A DNA stretch of 64,000 nucleotides, from NCBI GenBank assembly GCA_000310025.1, contig FN649742.1, positions 5,363,772 to 5,427,771 of the forward strand, written 5' to 3'. This DNA comes from Ectocarpus siliculosus (taxonomy: Eukaryota > Sar > Phaeophyceae > Ectocarpales > Ectocarpaceae). Both the position numbers and the translations under genes were made by a program. A model generated the notes under the pieces. That model did no database searches. It saw nothing but the letters and a program-made list of their open reading frames with translations, and was not told where the DNA came from. Positions 1 to 11,423 of the stretch are shown here, piece after piece; position 1 is the first letter of the stretch; each line of letters begins with the position of its first letter.

Positions 1-186
1 GGGATACCACACACCCCGTACCGATTTTCGAACCTCGGTTACTCTTCAGCATAGTGACCGACGGCGGCGCCAAAACCGAAAGGGTTACTTGTACGTACAT
101 CCTTCTCGTCGGGGCTTTCCGAAAACGTAACATTTCCAGCTTTGAAGATGGGTCAAGGGGTGTGGTATCTTACGCAACCTGCGGTA
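1..186. mobile_element. MITE, inverted-repeat family (copy 1, cut by window edge)
   Basis: The left end carries a stretch reading ccgtaccgattttcgaacct and the right end carries its inverted partner around 140-175, ending in gcaacctgcggta. The interior shares gctttccgaaaacgtaac with the copy at 4618. It belongs to the same family as the copies at 4618, 17542, 21306 and 47401; its outermost left bases lie outside the window. No coding capacity. Confidence 0.6.
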
Positions 187-475
187 CGAGGACGGACGTG
201 GTGTCCGGGCTGACGGACCCTGTATGCGACAAGATATCAGCTGTTGTGATGTGTTTTTTATGTTGCGAGTATGTCAGGAAATTATAAGGGTTGTGTTGTG
301 TGCTACGGCTGGTTGCACGCCCCCCCTAACGGCGCACACCGCCTCAGGTTCATACAGCAGAACTCGTCAGTCGTTGCACGACTGCTGTCGGTTCTGACGC
401 TGACGCAACTCTTTGCCTCCCATCAATCCGTGCTTGCGTCTCGTCTCGATGTGCCCCTTGGCCAGGGTTGAGAAG

Positions 476-3470
476 ATGAGTTCGGTACAGTTCCGCCTTT
501 TTGTTGTGTGCGGTTTGGTCGGCCTGATCAACATCGTCCTCTTCTGCGCTTGCGGCATCGCGTTGGCGAGGGTGCTTCGAGCCGCGGCTAGAGATGCCTA
601 CAGCAGTCCAAGGCGGCGACTGCTGGCGCTTGATGACGGAGCGGCGAGGCGGATGCCTGGCACGGTGATGGCAATGCTGGCGGCTTTTCGACCCTTCACC
701 ACTCAGAAGGCGCTCCTGTCCATGTTGACGTTGTCGGCAGCACGTGAGTGCTGTGCAGTGGTTTGGAGGGGTGTTTTTGGTTCACCCGGCAGTGCTTGAA
801 CGCGCGGCAGTGCTTTGTAGCTGTTGCTTCGTGGTGCGTGGATAATCCTTGACTGCTGGTGCTCGCCTGCAAGTAGTAGTGTTTCATTTGTCGTGTGTCG
901 ATTTCTGGAAGGCGATTTAATCGGACCGGCCAAACGTTAGTGTTTTTCTTCCCTCCCCACAACACACAAGACACACATGATACAACAGCCGTGCGCGGGG
1001 ATACCGGCGGCGTTATCTTGTAGGGTGAACATGTTGCACCTATACACACGCATAGCATTGATGCAACAGATTTAGTAGCTGTTTCGAGTTCTAGGGAGCG
1101 GTACTGCTGGATTGCCGTGCCGATTCGACCTCCTGACACGTAAGCATACAGGAGTGCAAGCAAAGGCCTGCACGCCGAACAAGTTGGAAAGCCCATCGCC
1201 CTGCCCCGTATCCCATCCGTCGCCCCCTGAACGCAGTGAGCATCGCCTGGTCGGTGTTGGCGTACGAAGCGTGGGACCTTCTCCATGGGACACTGGATGT
1301 TTCTGTCAGCGTGGCCCTCCGTGTGGCCTTCTACGGCACAGATTTTTTTCTCGCCGCAACGACGTTCACGCTCTACACCATCCTCGCCAAATTTTGGGCA
1401 GACCTGGCCTTCTCCGCAAGGCAGGGGGCAGGCGCGTCGCGGCCATTGGGGGGGGGCGATGAGTACAGGTGAATATATAGCTTTGGCTACTAGGATGCGA
1501 ACGGAACCTGCAATTATCGTAGATAGTTAGAACTAGACGGAGAGCAGGAGACAGAAGTTTGTGCCTCCGCGTCCGGCTCACTTTTTTTTCATGATACTTC
1601 CAACGCCACAGTGATCCAGTAGTCTACGCAAGTTTCCATTGTAAGCAAACGTATTGGATACGGTATAGAATCGTCTAAGTTGGAGTTGGTGTTGGGGTCG
1701 GGTCTGCATCCCCCCTGCCTGATCTTTTTTCGTAGCACAGTGAGCGTACTTTATTTTTCTTTGCGAAGGCAGTCCCACTGATCCCCGTGGAAAGAAAGCA
1801 GTGTTCCGGTGGCGCGAACGCATGCTCAACATGCATATTTATTTCCTTGAGATTGACTTCAAAACCAGCGACGGCAACTTCTATTGATTGTCCTGATTGG
1901 CTTCGTACCGCAGGCCACGAGGGACGCCGACGCTAATCTGGAAGATCACGCGAGGCGTGCAGCGTGTCTCCAGCACCGTCGTGTTCGCAGCTGCTGCTCT
2001 TGCGACAGTGTTTCAAGCAGTGCTTGTGACACTCGATTGTGAGTCCCCAAGACAACACCAAGGGAGCAGCCGGCCTTAGGTCCAGTGGGTGGAGTAGAAG
2101 GTAGCATGAACATTTTGTAGGGCATGCCGGCCTGTTTCCCTTTTGCACATTTGCTTTGGGTTGGCCCCGCACAGCCGCGCTTGCCTGCTCGATCTCGACG
2201 TTGACCCGCGCGGAGTTGTGCGATACAAGTGCTGCCTTGCTCGAACGGTAAGCCAGGCAAGCTGCCCTGAGATCGATCGACCCATTGCTCGCAAACAGCA
2301 ACTCGACAAGGCTTGCTCGCTGCTATCTACCCTTGTCTTTCTGTCTGTCTGCCCCCCCAGCTATGTATCTGAACCTGTGGACGGCATACGTGGAAGGTGG
2401 TGTGTTCATCCTCGCGGCCTTCGTCATGGTCACCGCTGCCTACTACGCTGTCGTGGAGTTGAGGTTAGTCTAGTCGTGTCGTGAATACGGTGGTAGCCGA
2501 CTCGGTGCACTGTTGCGTGAATGAAGTCTCTTCTTCTGTTGCAGGTCAGCCACTACAGAGGATCACCAAACTTCCTCTGTGCAGTATTTATTATATACTG
2601 CTGGGTACGCTGACCTCCTTGTCGCTCAGTCCCGCACTGACCCTCCCTTATACTTCTGGTTGCGGCACTGGGCAGGCTGGTACCCATCGAGCTGCCTACC
2701 CGTCGACGCCGGGTTTTCCGTGTGGTAGCGATGACAGGATCCGTCGCCGTCTGCCTGGTCTTGCGGGCAGTTGTGCTGGTGTGGGCGGCGGGCAAGCCCA
2801 TTTTCGTCAACACCGACGTAAGTGGCAAGCAACGCGGTGTGATCATTGACGGCATCGTGGATGCGTCTGCTTCCATATTTCAACCTCTCTTGTCGGTTTC
2901 ATTCTGCGGTCGAATGTGGTACGTAGTGTTTTCCAGCTGAGTGAAATGACTTGAGGAAAATCGGCGTATGTATGCGGCTGTGCAAAGCTGTTTCCCGAAG
3001 CTGGAGACCAAATCTGCTTTCGGAACGCTCCCTATTACCATACTGCTCTTTCAAGCTCGAGTGACAGCTACTGGGATGTTATTGTTTTTTTTTGCGTCAG
3101 CGCTCTGCATACCGTCAGGAAACGAAGTCACCTTGCAGGACGAGCACAAACAACCTCCCGTCCCTCGCCCCTTCCGACACTTATTACTGGTGTTGATATT
3201 TGATGCTTGCAGTTGGAGATGTTGGCGCTTCTCGGCTACTGGGTTCTCCTCGTGGCGTTGCCGTCGTCGATCGTCTTGGCGTACAACAGAGTGGTTCCCC
3301 TGTCGAGCTACTCGGGAGGGCGAGGAGGGACGGGCAACGTTAGCCTACGGTGGACGGCCCCAGACGAAGAAGAGGAAGAGCCCTTGATACCACCCGGAAT
3401 CGCAACCGGAACTCGTTTCGACGGCTCGAATACCTTCGCGGGTAGCCGCCTTCCCACTGTGCACAGCTAG
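476..3470 (+). CDS. TOM1/THH1-like seven-transmembrane protein
   Basis: Exons 476-743, 1237-1468, 1914-2038, 2361-2463, 2676-2817 and 3213-3470; all phases agree, giving 375 residues and a TAG stop. Seven hydrophobic segments can be seen, about residues 6-35, 92-110, 118-145, 178-200, 215-238, 258-282 and 291-315. The motif KFWADLAF matches the FWAEI region of plant TOM1/TOM3, and VAMTGSVAVCLVLRAV plus LLVALPSSIVLAY match their sixth and seventh helices. The family (THH1/TOM1/TOM3 domain) consists of endomembrane or vacuolar proteins; in plants TOM1 anchors tobamovirus replicase and the native role is unclear. The C-terminal tail after helix 7 is about 60 residues with an acidic DEEEEEPL stretch, longer than in plant members. 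The start is the first ATG after a pyrimidine-rich stretch and a possible acceptor at 465, so a further 5' exon is possible. Confidence 0.8.
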
Positions 3471-4617
3471 ATCCGCGGCGGGTTAGAGTGGACACCGCGG
3501 ACGCTTGACCCTTGACACGGAGTTGACTCAGCGAAGACCATGTAGTACTACTATGTACTCGGTGTTGTGTTGAAGTTTCGGTACGCGCCGTCGCGGGGTT
3601 TTTGTCTTTTCAGAGGCCGCTCGGTGTGTCCTTCCTTGTGTTTCATGGCTGGGCTTGTAATGGCGTAGGTACGTAGCCTTCGTTTTCTGTGTTTAGTATG
3701 TTTCTTGACGCGGTTTGATCCCTTCAAACAGCGATTGGTAGCGTTGGTTGGCGAGAATTGTCACGAACAAGCGCGCTCTTGCTGTTTGTCACCGAGGTAT
3801 GCATATTTGCGAACACCACTTGTGGGGATTTCTCATTAGGATAAACACGTGCATTGTCACGGGGGGTTAGATGACGAATGGGACGTATCCGTTGGACCGC
3901 ACGCTTGAGCGTCGTGGAGGGGTACGTTGAGTCTCTGGCCCTCCGGTTTGGTGCTGCATTGGTGTGCCCCATGCTTGCGGCAGAGGTGGCCGGACTGACC
4001 ACCGCTACCTGGTACCCCCAGTACTTGTGACCAATGCGAACAGCAGTAGGAGTGTTGTAGGGATTTTCTAGAATGCGGCTGAAGAACGGTTTGGACGCCA
4101 CCGCCGTTATGCAACAGGAAGTGGGTGCTAGTTGCGTGTGCGTGCATGAAATGAGAAGATGGAACAGAGTGGGGGTGTCACGTCGCTGGTGCCTGCAGTT
4201 GTTTAGTTGAAACGTCAGACTGACATAATCGAAGCTCACACCGTCCTTCTCTGAGCCGACACACGAGAGCTCCGTGCATATCGCTTAATGGGAAGTTTCT
4301 TCAGAGGACCGACCCTGCTGAGCTCTCCTTATAAAACGCTGAGACCCCTACTCTGTGTCGGAATTTCTTAGCTTCGTGTCTTGTTTCCCAGTTTCGGCTG
4401 GTTTTGTATTTTTTTAGCTACAGCAGTACAGGTTTCACTCAGACTCGCCAAAATGTGTGCTTTTTCGCCGGGACACCCTCCGTCGAAAGCCGATCCAACG
4501 TGATTGGAGTAAGCAGGTAAGGGATTTATCCCTCCATGCATTGCTCAGGTGTTTTGTATTTGATATCTCGTCAAGGTTGCGGGATTTGGACATTTGTGTC
4601 TACCATGCGCGGGTAGA
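3471..4617. other. Gene-free stretch after the TOM1-like gene
   Basis: Probably 3' UTR and intergenic DNA. A 171-codon minus-strand open frame (3724-4239) has no recognisable domain and no supporting splice pattern, so I do not call it a gene. Confidence 0.4.
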
Positions 4618-4838
4618 TACCGAATACGACACAAGATAACACACCCCCTGGACCGATTTTCAAAGCTCAATTTCTCAACAGCAGAAAGAGTGGGGGTGCC
4701 GAAAAGGGGGGCGTTGAAACCGCCTCGTCGAGAGCTTTCCGAAAATGTATCGTTTCGTTTGTGCATCCTCTTCGTCGTGGCGTAATCGAGCTTTGAAAAT
4801 CGCTCGAGGGGGTGTTTTATCTCGTGTCGTATTCGGTA
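4618..4838. mobile_element. MITE, inverted-repeat family (copy 2, subfamily A)
   Basis: A 221-bp element with terminal inverted repeats of about 45 bp. The left end reads taccgaatacgacacaagat and the right end is its inverse. Both ends abut TA, consistent with a TA target-site duplication. The copy at 47401 has the same length and nearly the same ends. Non-coding; presumably moved by a transposase encoded elsewhere (inference). Confidence 0.8.
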
Positions 4839-7610
4839 AATAGAAGAGGTCGAACGCTTAAACGCTTTCAACTGCTGTTCCCAAACACTTCGGAGGACGT
4901 CGATTTCCGCGGTTTTCGTTACACGTTCAAGAGGCAGTGGAGTGCTGATTTATTCCTTTATGTTGGACGACTCGCATGGCTCAGACACGCAGATACACCA
5001 CGCACGACCAGCACAGGAGGACGAGGGGCACCCGCAGCAAGGTACGAGGATATGGGCATCGGGGGGGGGTGCTGCACGGGGGGTTCCGTGAGAGACACCC
5101 AAGACCCGCCGCACATTCCACATGACAGACGAGACCGAGGGATAAATCCAATCCAAACCAAGCGTCGAGCGCGTGCACACATCCCTTCCGGTAGGGCACC
5201 TTGCCTCCCACCCCTCCTTCGTGACTCCCTTCAGCAGCAAGATCTTTGCAAGGTGTACCCACGGAAGGGTGCCCCACTCGCTCCCGTCACTGGATCTTGC
5301 CCTCTCCGTGGGTGTTCTTGATCACCTCTGCTGCTGGTGCTGTTGCTCGGGAAGGCTTTGTGTGGATCACGCATCCCAAACGCGCGGAGTTCCGTAGAGA
5401 GTTCCTCCTGCCAGCTTCTCGCGCAAAAGGTGAGAGGATTATTGCCAGGAAGGGCTGAGGTCTCCATGGTACGTGCATGCACAGCGGGTGGGCGCGTCCG
5501 CGCCTCCCGCCACCGGCCGGATGCTGACAATATCTTCTCTTCCTTGAGCTTGCTTCTGTTCACACACCTACAGTATCTATCCACACCTACCTGTTCATGG
5601 TTTCGCTCTTCGGCTTCTGTCTACCTGAGCCTCATCCGGATACTACTTCATTCAATCCTCGAAACGCCGGATGCTTTGCCTTGTCTCTGTCCACCGTGCT
5701 CTTCCTGCTCTGATCACGTCTTGTTCACTGCTGCTGCTGTACAGGCGTCACGGTTTCAGCATACATGCGTAGGCGAACTTCAGCTGGCGAACGTTGGCAG
5801 GTGTACACGAACTGTTTTTCGTTTTTACTCTTATTGGAACAACTACATGCAACAGCAGTTGATCTGTTTGGTGAGTAAATTGACATATTATTATTGCGGG
5901 ACACACATTTACCACCACCCCGTCTGAAGTTAGCAAAAAGTAATGCTGTAGTCATCGCACACCCGCTTGTTGACCTACGTTCAGACAACACACGACAGGT
6001 ACACAGCTGTAGACTGCTGTGTACTGGTGTACAGTAGATGCGCACAAACGGTGTTGAACAGAGTCTGTCTACTGTAGATAGATGCCGTCGAGAGGTCTCC
6101 GCACACGTACGTACGTACGTATCGATCGGGATCAACGCGAGGAAAACAGGGAGTGAAATGTTTTACCGTCGTGTGTGTTGTGTTTTTCTTCAGGGTGCAC
6201 CACTATAGCACACCCGACGAACCAACTACACTACCAGACACCGTCCGTCTACACCTTCCCAGCATAACACACAGAGAGATGATGCACAATATGGCTACCA
6301 AACTATCTTGTTGACTCGTTACCCACAGGGGAGATATCGCTGTGTGCTGCTCGGGAAATCGTGGAAAAGCAGAACTTTCGCAGACGCTATGGATGGATCC
6401 ATTGCTGTTGTCTATCGACTCTCTTCTAGACTATAGATAGAGAGAGATAGATGGATTCGTTGGGTCATACTGACAAAAATATATAATAGCAGTCAGTCAG
6501 TATAGTAGCCGCAACGCCTTGTGGGCCAATCAGCGGTGGCTGCGTTCGACGTTGTCTTGCGGGATGAATAGCGGGGGCGGAGTTAATTCTGGTGCTATAC
6601 TCCTGCTGTACACTGATGATATGGACCACAGCACAGTTCAATCCGACCTGTACAGTCCCCTCTTATTGCGCACCTGTACATGATGAGATCTTCCTCTAAA
6701 TTTGAATATGTATCCACCCTTCCTCTAAATTCAAGTTGTTTCGTTTGATTCTGCGAAACGCCATCCCCTCTTCACAGCCCTTCTCTTTGTGAGGAGTCTG
6801 TCGCGAACCACGATATGCTGTCTGCTGTATGGGTGTAGTGGCGCTCTCCGCCGCCTCTCGTGAGGGCATTGAAAGCTTGAGAACTTCAAACTCAGCAGGA
6901 TTCTGCAGCACGAAAGAAATAGAAACTTGATGGACACAAGAAATTGGACAACGTACCCTGAGTTTCAGCCCTCAAGAAGAATTTGAGGCTGGACCGGAAA
7001 GTGACGTTCTTAAAGGCGGGCGCCAACTGCGCACATACATACAGCACTAGCCTACACACTCGTACATACCTACAGCAGCAGCACGGGGCCGAAGTTGGTA
7101 GGTATCTTGTAGCAGTGCGCTGCTGGGAAGCTTGCCTGCCCCCTGCTGCTGCTGCTGCTGCTGAAGACAATAAAAAGAGAGACAGGCGAGGGTCTACTGC
7201 TAGTGCTGCTGTAGTCTATTTAGACTATCTAGCGTCGTTTTCTGAGTATCAACTTCAGGGACAGAGACAGAGACAGGAGCAGAGGCAGAGGCAGAGGCAA
7301 AGCGACAGACAGAAGCGCGGGAAACAAATTCTCGGCAGATCAAGGCAGACACACACAAAAGTTTCGGATGAGATGGAAACACGAAGATCAAGGTAGACTA
7401 GATGTTCCACAAACTCCGAAGAACGTCACGCATCCCCAAAGCTCACCTGTCCTTACGGGGTTCGCGGGGGATCGGCGCCTGCCTCTACGTCCGGTAGATG
7501 AAAGAAAGGAAGGCAAGATACGCTGCCCTGCTGAGAGCTGCTCTCACCCAAAGGAGGAAGGGGCAGCGTGACCAACGATGGCTGGACAGACTTTGTTTGG
7601 AACCCTGTAG
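4839..7610. other. No supported gene
   Basis: Open frames on both strands reach only 60-196 codons and overlap each other. A plus-strand stretch at 5246-5458 contains the protein-like run GFVWITHPKRAEFRREFLLP followed by a possible donor at 5430, but no neighbouring exon could be found. 7256-7312 is a purine-rich simple repeat (cagagg units). 6108-6122 holds a run of tacg units. Confidence 0.3.
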
Positions 7611-7662
7611 ATTGTGGCGCAATCGAGCTTTGAAAGTGGTCTAGGGTGTGTGCGATGATCCC
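7611..7662. mobile_element. MITE family, right-end fragment
   Basis: The stretch gcgcaatcgagctttgaaag and the following ggtctagggtgtgtgcgat match the inner and outer parts of the right terminal repeat of the 220-bp MITE family. No matching left arm lies upstream, so this is a truncated copy. Confidence 0.5.
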
Positions 7663-8750
7663 ACATTCCCACTACCCGTTCACGGTGTACAGCATACAGC
7701 AGAGTGGTGTAGACTAGGCACATGGGACATTCGGAATAAACGCGGCGTAATTAACTTGGGTGAGACTGTGCTGCTGTGTTCACCATACACCTCGTACCCG
7801 AGATGCGAAAACAAAACACTTCATGCGTCGACTACAATCACAGAAAGACGGTATGTACCCTTTTGGGAAACAAGACAATGCCCCAATCGCAGGGATTCAG
7901 ATGTGTTGACTTTTCTTCTTTGCAGGTACTAGTCTACATGTATGATACCTGCAGCAGTTAGGTATCTTATTTTTGTAACCAAACGGGCCGCATTGATTGA
8001 TTGGTGAGTGGAGCCGAACTCAGCACTTTTGGTTTACAATGTCGAGCAACTCACACAGCAGCAGCGTCCCCAAAGGAACGCTTTGTCTTGGTCGAACTGT
8101 CCCATAATTTCGAACAGAGTGGTGTGCGTCGTTCTAGTTTCCGAAGCGGCATCGTTGTTCCACATGTATTTGAGCACCGGCGACGTTGGTTATGTTCGTG
8201 CAAATTATTTTTGTTGTGGCGACGGGGAGCCACCGTGTAATTTCCGTCGCAGGCAGGAGTAACATCGGTAAATCTTCGCAATGGCAGAACACGAGGTTCG
8301 ATGTTGACAATTTTTCAAATTTGAAAACAAACGCAAGAGCACCAGAAATGGCACACGGGAGACACAAGCTTGACCAGTCAGAAGGCATCGCGAAAAACAG
8401 AAATCGTTGATTCTCGCACAGGACGGCAGCAGCAGAAGCTTCTCAAAACATTCATACCTTTCACGCGTCCAGATGCCTCCACGCGCCTCCTTTGAAATCA
8501 ATATAAAAATTCACCATTCTATATTCAAGTCAAAAGAGACAAAACGGCAGGCGCTCAAATAAGCTCTGGGTTGCTACGAACCTGGTGCATAGTACTTATA
8601 TCACTAGAGGACATCCTATAGCAGCGGAGGGTACGTGTTAGCGCGCTCAAACCTGCTCTTCTTCTGTGGTGGTGCTATCGAGGGTCGTATTGCGGTGGTA
8701 GCGGCCTACAATCTCCGTAAATCTCCGCAAATTAGACCGACACCCAGTGT

Positions 8751-8882
8751 CTTGTACTGCTTGTGCTCGCCGCCACGGACCCAATCTCTGAACTGCGGGT
8801 TCACAGCAGTAGCTGATGCCACTGCTGACAACCCTCCGTTCAGGGGTTTACGGTCCGTGGCGGTGAGCACGGCTGTGACAAA
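8751..8882. repeat. Imperfect foldback of about 60-bp arms
   Basis: The left arm contains tgctcgccgccacggac and the right arm contains gtccgtggcggtgagca, its inverse. Pairing continues inwards with mismatches to a centre near 8817. No MITE-family ends are present. It could form a long hairpin as DNA or RNA. Confidence 0.6.
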
Positions 8883-10934
8883 TAAATGTTGGATGCCGCT
8901 TGGTTCCGGCGACGATTTTGGACTGTTTTCAGAGGCTGCCGCGACCTTCGACCTTTCAGCTCCAGTAGCAGACCTGAACGTGCCAGCACGCACTACGTCT
9001 GTTGATGGTGTCCTCTACTGGTTTTAGTACTAATTACCAGGGTCCTCAGGCAGGAAAAATGTTTTATTTCTTTATGTTGGATTAACGTATAAAACATAGA
9101 GCCAGCGTCAAAACCCCTATTCTGCCCCCCCTTAATGTACGGTTCTAACGGCGGTGGGCTTGGATGTTGGTTGACGAACAAACCGGTATTTCAAGCTGTT
9201 GTTTATTGCTGAGATTCGACACAACACCACATTGTATTACCACTCACCACTACTTCGACTGTTGTTGGTTTCCCTCAAAGGAAACAGGCGGCGAGCCTCG
9301 CACAAAAGTGGGAACCTGTGTTGTTTGTTGTGTTGTCGGTGTGTGAAATATATGTTACAGTTAGTGGTGGAGAGACACATCGTCTGCGATCTCTACATAC
9401 TACTGCACCTTTCGTTTGATTTTTTTGATTGGAAGTAAATATTTATTAAGTAAGACTACTGTATATTTTAGCTACTCGTGACTTGGACGATCGCCGCACG
9501 TTTTCTTGTGGGACAGAAACGCCGGAAGATGAGAAGGCAGGTCATGCAGAGCATTCAGAGGGATGCGACCTCTACTCCATCCGATTCGCCCGTTACAACA
9601 CCACCTGCCGGTACTTCGCCTGCCAGTGGGTCTCCGTCTGCTACCGCTCCCAGTACATCTTCATCATCGGAATCTTCGTCTTCCGATACGTCGCCATCTG
9701 CTAGATCGTCTCCCAGTAGGCCTTCGTCATCATCATCGTGGTCATCATCATCATCGTCGTCCTCTTCTTCTTCCGATTCAAGGCAAGGGTCAAAGGATAG
9801 GTGGTTGATCCCGTATATATCAGCTCTATAGGTTCCTTTGCAGTATATTGCAAATAGACTGATCTCGGTAAACATCGCAAAACGGGTACACAACATAGCA
9901 TAGGTACCCATTCTAAAAGAGGAAAAGATAAATTAATGTAATTTCCAGCGTGCGTTACTGGACCAAGCTCGACGCTTGGTTCGTACACTCCTTTTCGAGA
10001 AAACGACAGAGGATGTTCGAAGTGATACCGTGTGACCCCCAAGACGCTTGCGGTCCCTCGCAGCTTTCCGTCGTGCTCGTTCCGAAATCAGAGCACGCAA
10101 TGCACGTACATACCACCAACAACGAACTACCCGTGTTTCGGGGGAGATAGTTTCAGCTGTGACACGAGCTTGGCAACATGTATACAATTTAAGGCTTGCC
10201 TCTGTCGACGCTCTCTGTGTCAACGGCATCAACTCTCCCCACCAGTTAGCCACCGTGGTAGGGCGGTACTACTGTTCGTTTGTCTTTCGAGACAAACACG
10301 GAATCGACCTGTTGCGTACCTCTCGTAGATACATGAAGGAGAAGATGGATCTGGTAGGAAACGGATGGCCAACTGCTTTTGGATTACTAAGGCACCAAGG
10401 TCCCCGTGATGGAAGCGGAGGGCATGTGACCAAATCCTACAGTTTCAAAATGAAAGCAGCGAAGCCATGGCACACGGCGTAGCACAACAAGTGGTCATGT
10501 GGGTGGGCGGTAGGCATAGCAGACTATAGTTATTTGGCAACTATCACTACAGAGGTCGCCTCCGGAAGTTACCCCAAGATGATGGGATATTTAGGTTGGT
10601 TTACATCTACACACCCGTTTGCATTGTTTCTGCGGCTTCACGGTGTTGTGCATATCACGAAGTACATTTCGTGTGTTAATGCACCAACGATCTCGAACGT
10701 AAGTGTAGCCGGTATTATCGCTGTCTTGTCCCATTTCTTCACACGCCTCACAATAGAGGTTTCTCCATGTCAGTCTTTCGTTTCACCGTACGATGTAGCC
10801 TTGTTCGTTGGTTTGACCCTCGCGCTCGCCCGGGGATTTGGTTCCTCTGCTGCTACTGCTACTATTCGTGCGTGGGGCTGCCGTTGATCACGCCTATATT
10901 GCTGGACTAGAATCACCGACACCAGGGCCTGCAG
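8883..10934. other. Low-complexity and eroded coding-like stretch, no gene called
   Basis: 9560-9790 is a tcatca/tcttct-rich region that reads as poly-Ser forward and poly-Asp/Glu backward. 10048-10482 is a 144-codon plus-strand open frame with a protein-like run (EIVSAVTRAWQHVYNLRL, then RRYMKEKMDLVGNGWPTAFG) and no family I recognise. It overlaps an open frame on the minus strand, so the strand is uncertain. It may be a decayed gene or transposon remnant. Confidence 0.3.
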
Positions 10935-11013
10935 GTACGGCGTCGTGTGCTATGACCCAGGGGGGCATGCGGTGCATGTGTATCCTGGTGGAGACATTGG
11001 ACGTGGTCGCCTG
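10935..11013 (+). CDS. Possible internal exon, unrecognised protein
   Basis: Bounded by gcctgcag and gtgaga, this 79-base exon reads YGVVCYDPGGHAVHVYPGGD and continues IGRGRL. It starts needing one base to finish a codon and ends on a codon boundary. It may belong to the gene that follows, but its end phase does not join directly to the exon at 11424, so at least one more exon would be needed. No family recognised. Confidence 0.3.
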
Positions 11014-11423
11014 GTGAGAATCATAGAAGTGTTTCGTTTTTGTCTATTAGGCCAAGCAAGATTTCAAGGTACTCTTGTGGTTGATCCGATCATTTGGAAT
11101 GTTCCTTCTTCAACCTCTCAATTTATCTCCGTTGACCTTTCCACAGAGACAAGTTCACGAAGGAGCTCCGCATTGTCTCCCAACATTCATTCTGCCCGCG
11201 TGCCCTTATTTTTCATTCCGAGAAGTGTCCAACAATCCATCCACTATATTATCTAACAGCAAGCACGTTTCTTGGCTGCGTAGTACCGGGAGACAAGCAC
11301 CTCGAAATGAGTGAGCGTACGATGTGATTCGGAGGGCTGCGGCATTTTTACTTCGATGCTGCATTTTTAACCTTCGCGTGCAATTGACCTTGTCTGTTGA
11401 CGTAACCATGTGGTGTGGGCAGC

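Noticed and set aside
2525-2675. Exon of the TOM1-like gene after the acceptor at 2544
   Set aside because: It keeps phase at first but runs into a stop soon after 2676; joining 2463 directly to 2676 gives the expected helix order.
3724-4239. 171-codon minus-strand open frame
   Set aside because: No domain, no splice context, and unremarkable for a region of this GC content.
9555-9911. Acidic Asp/Glu-rich minus-strand frame and its Ser-rich plus-strand partner
   Set aside because: Both are products of a tcatca/tcttct low-complexity tract with no other support.
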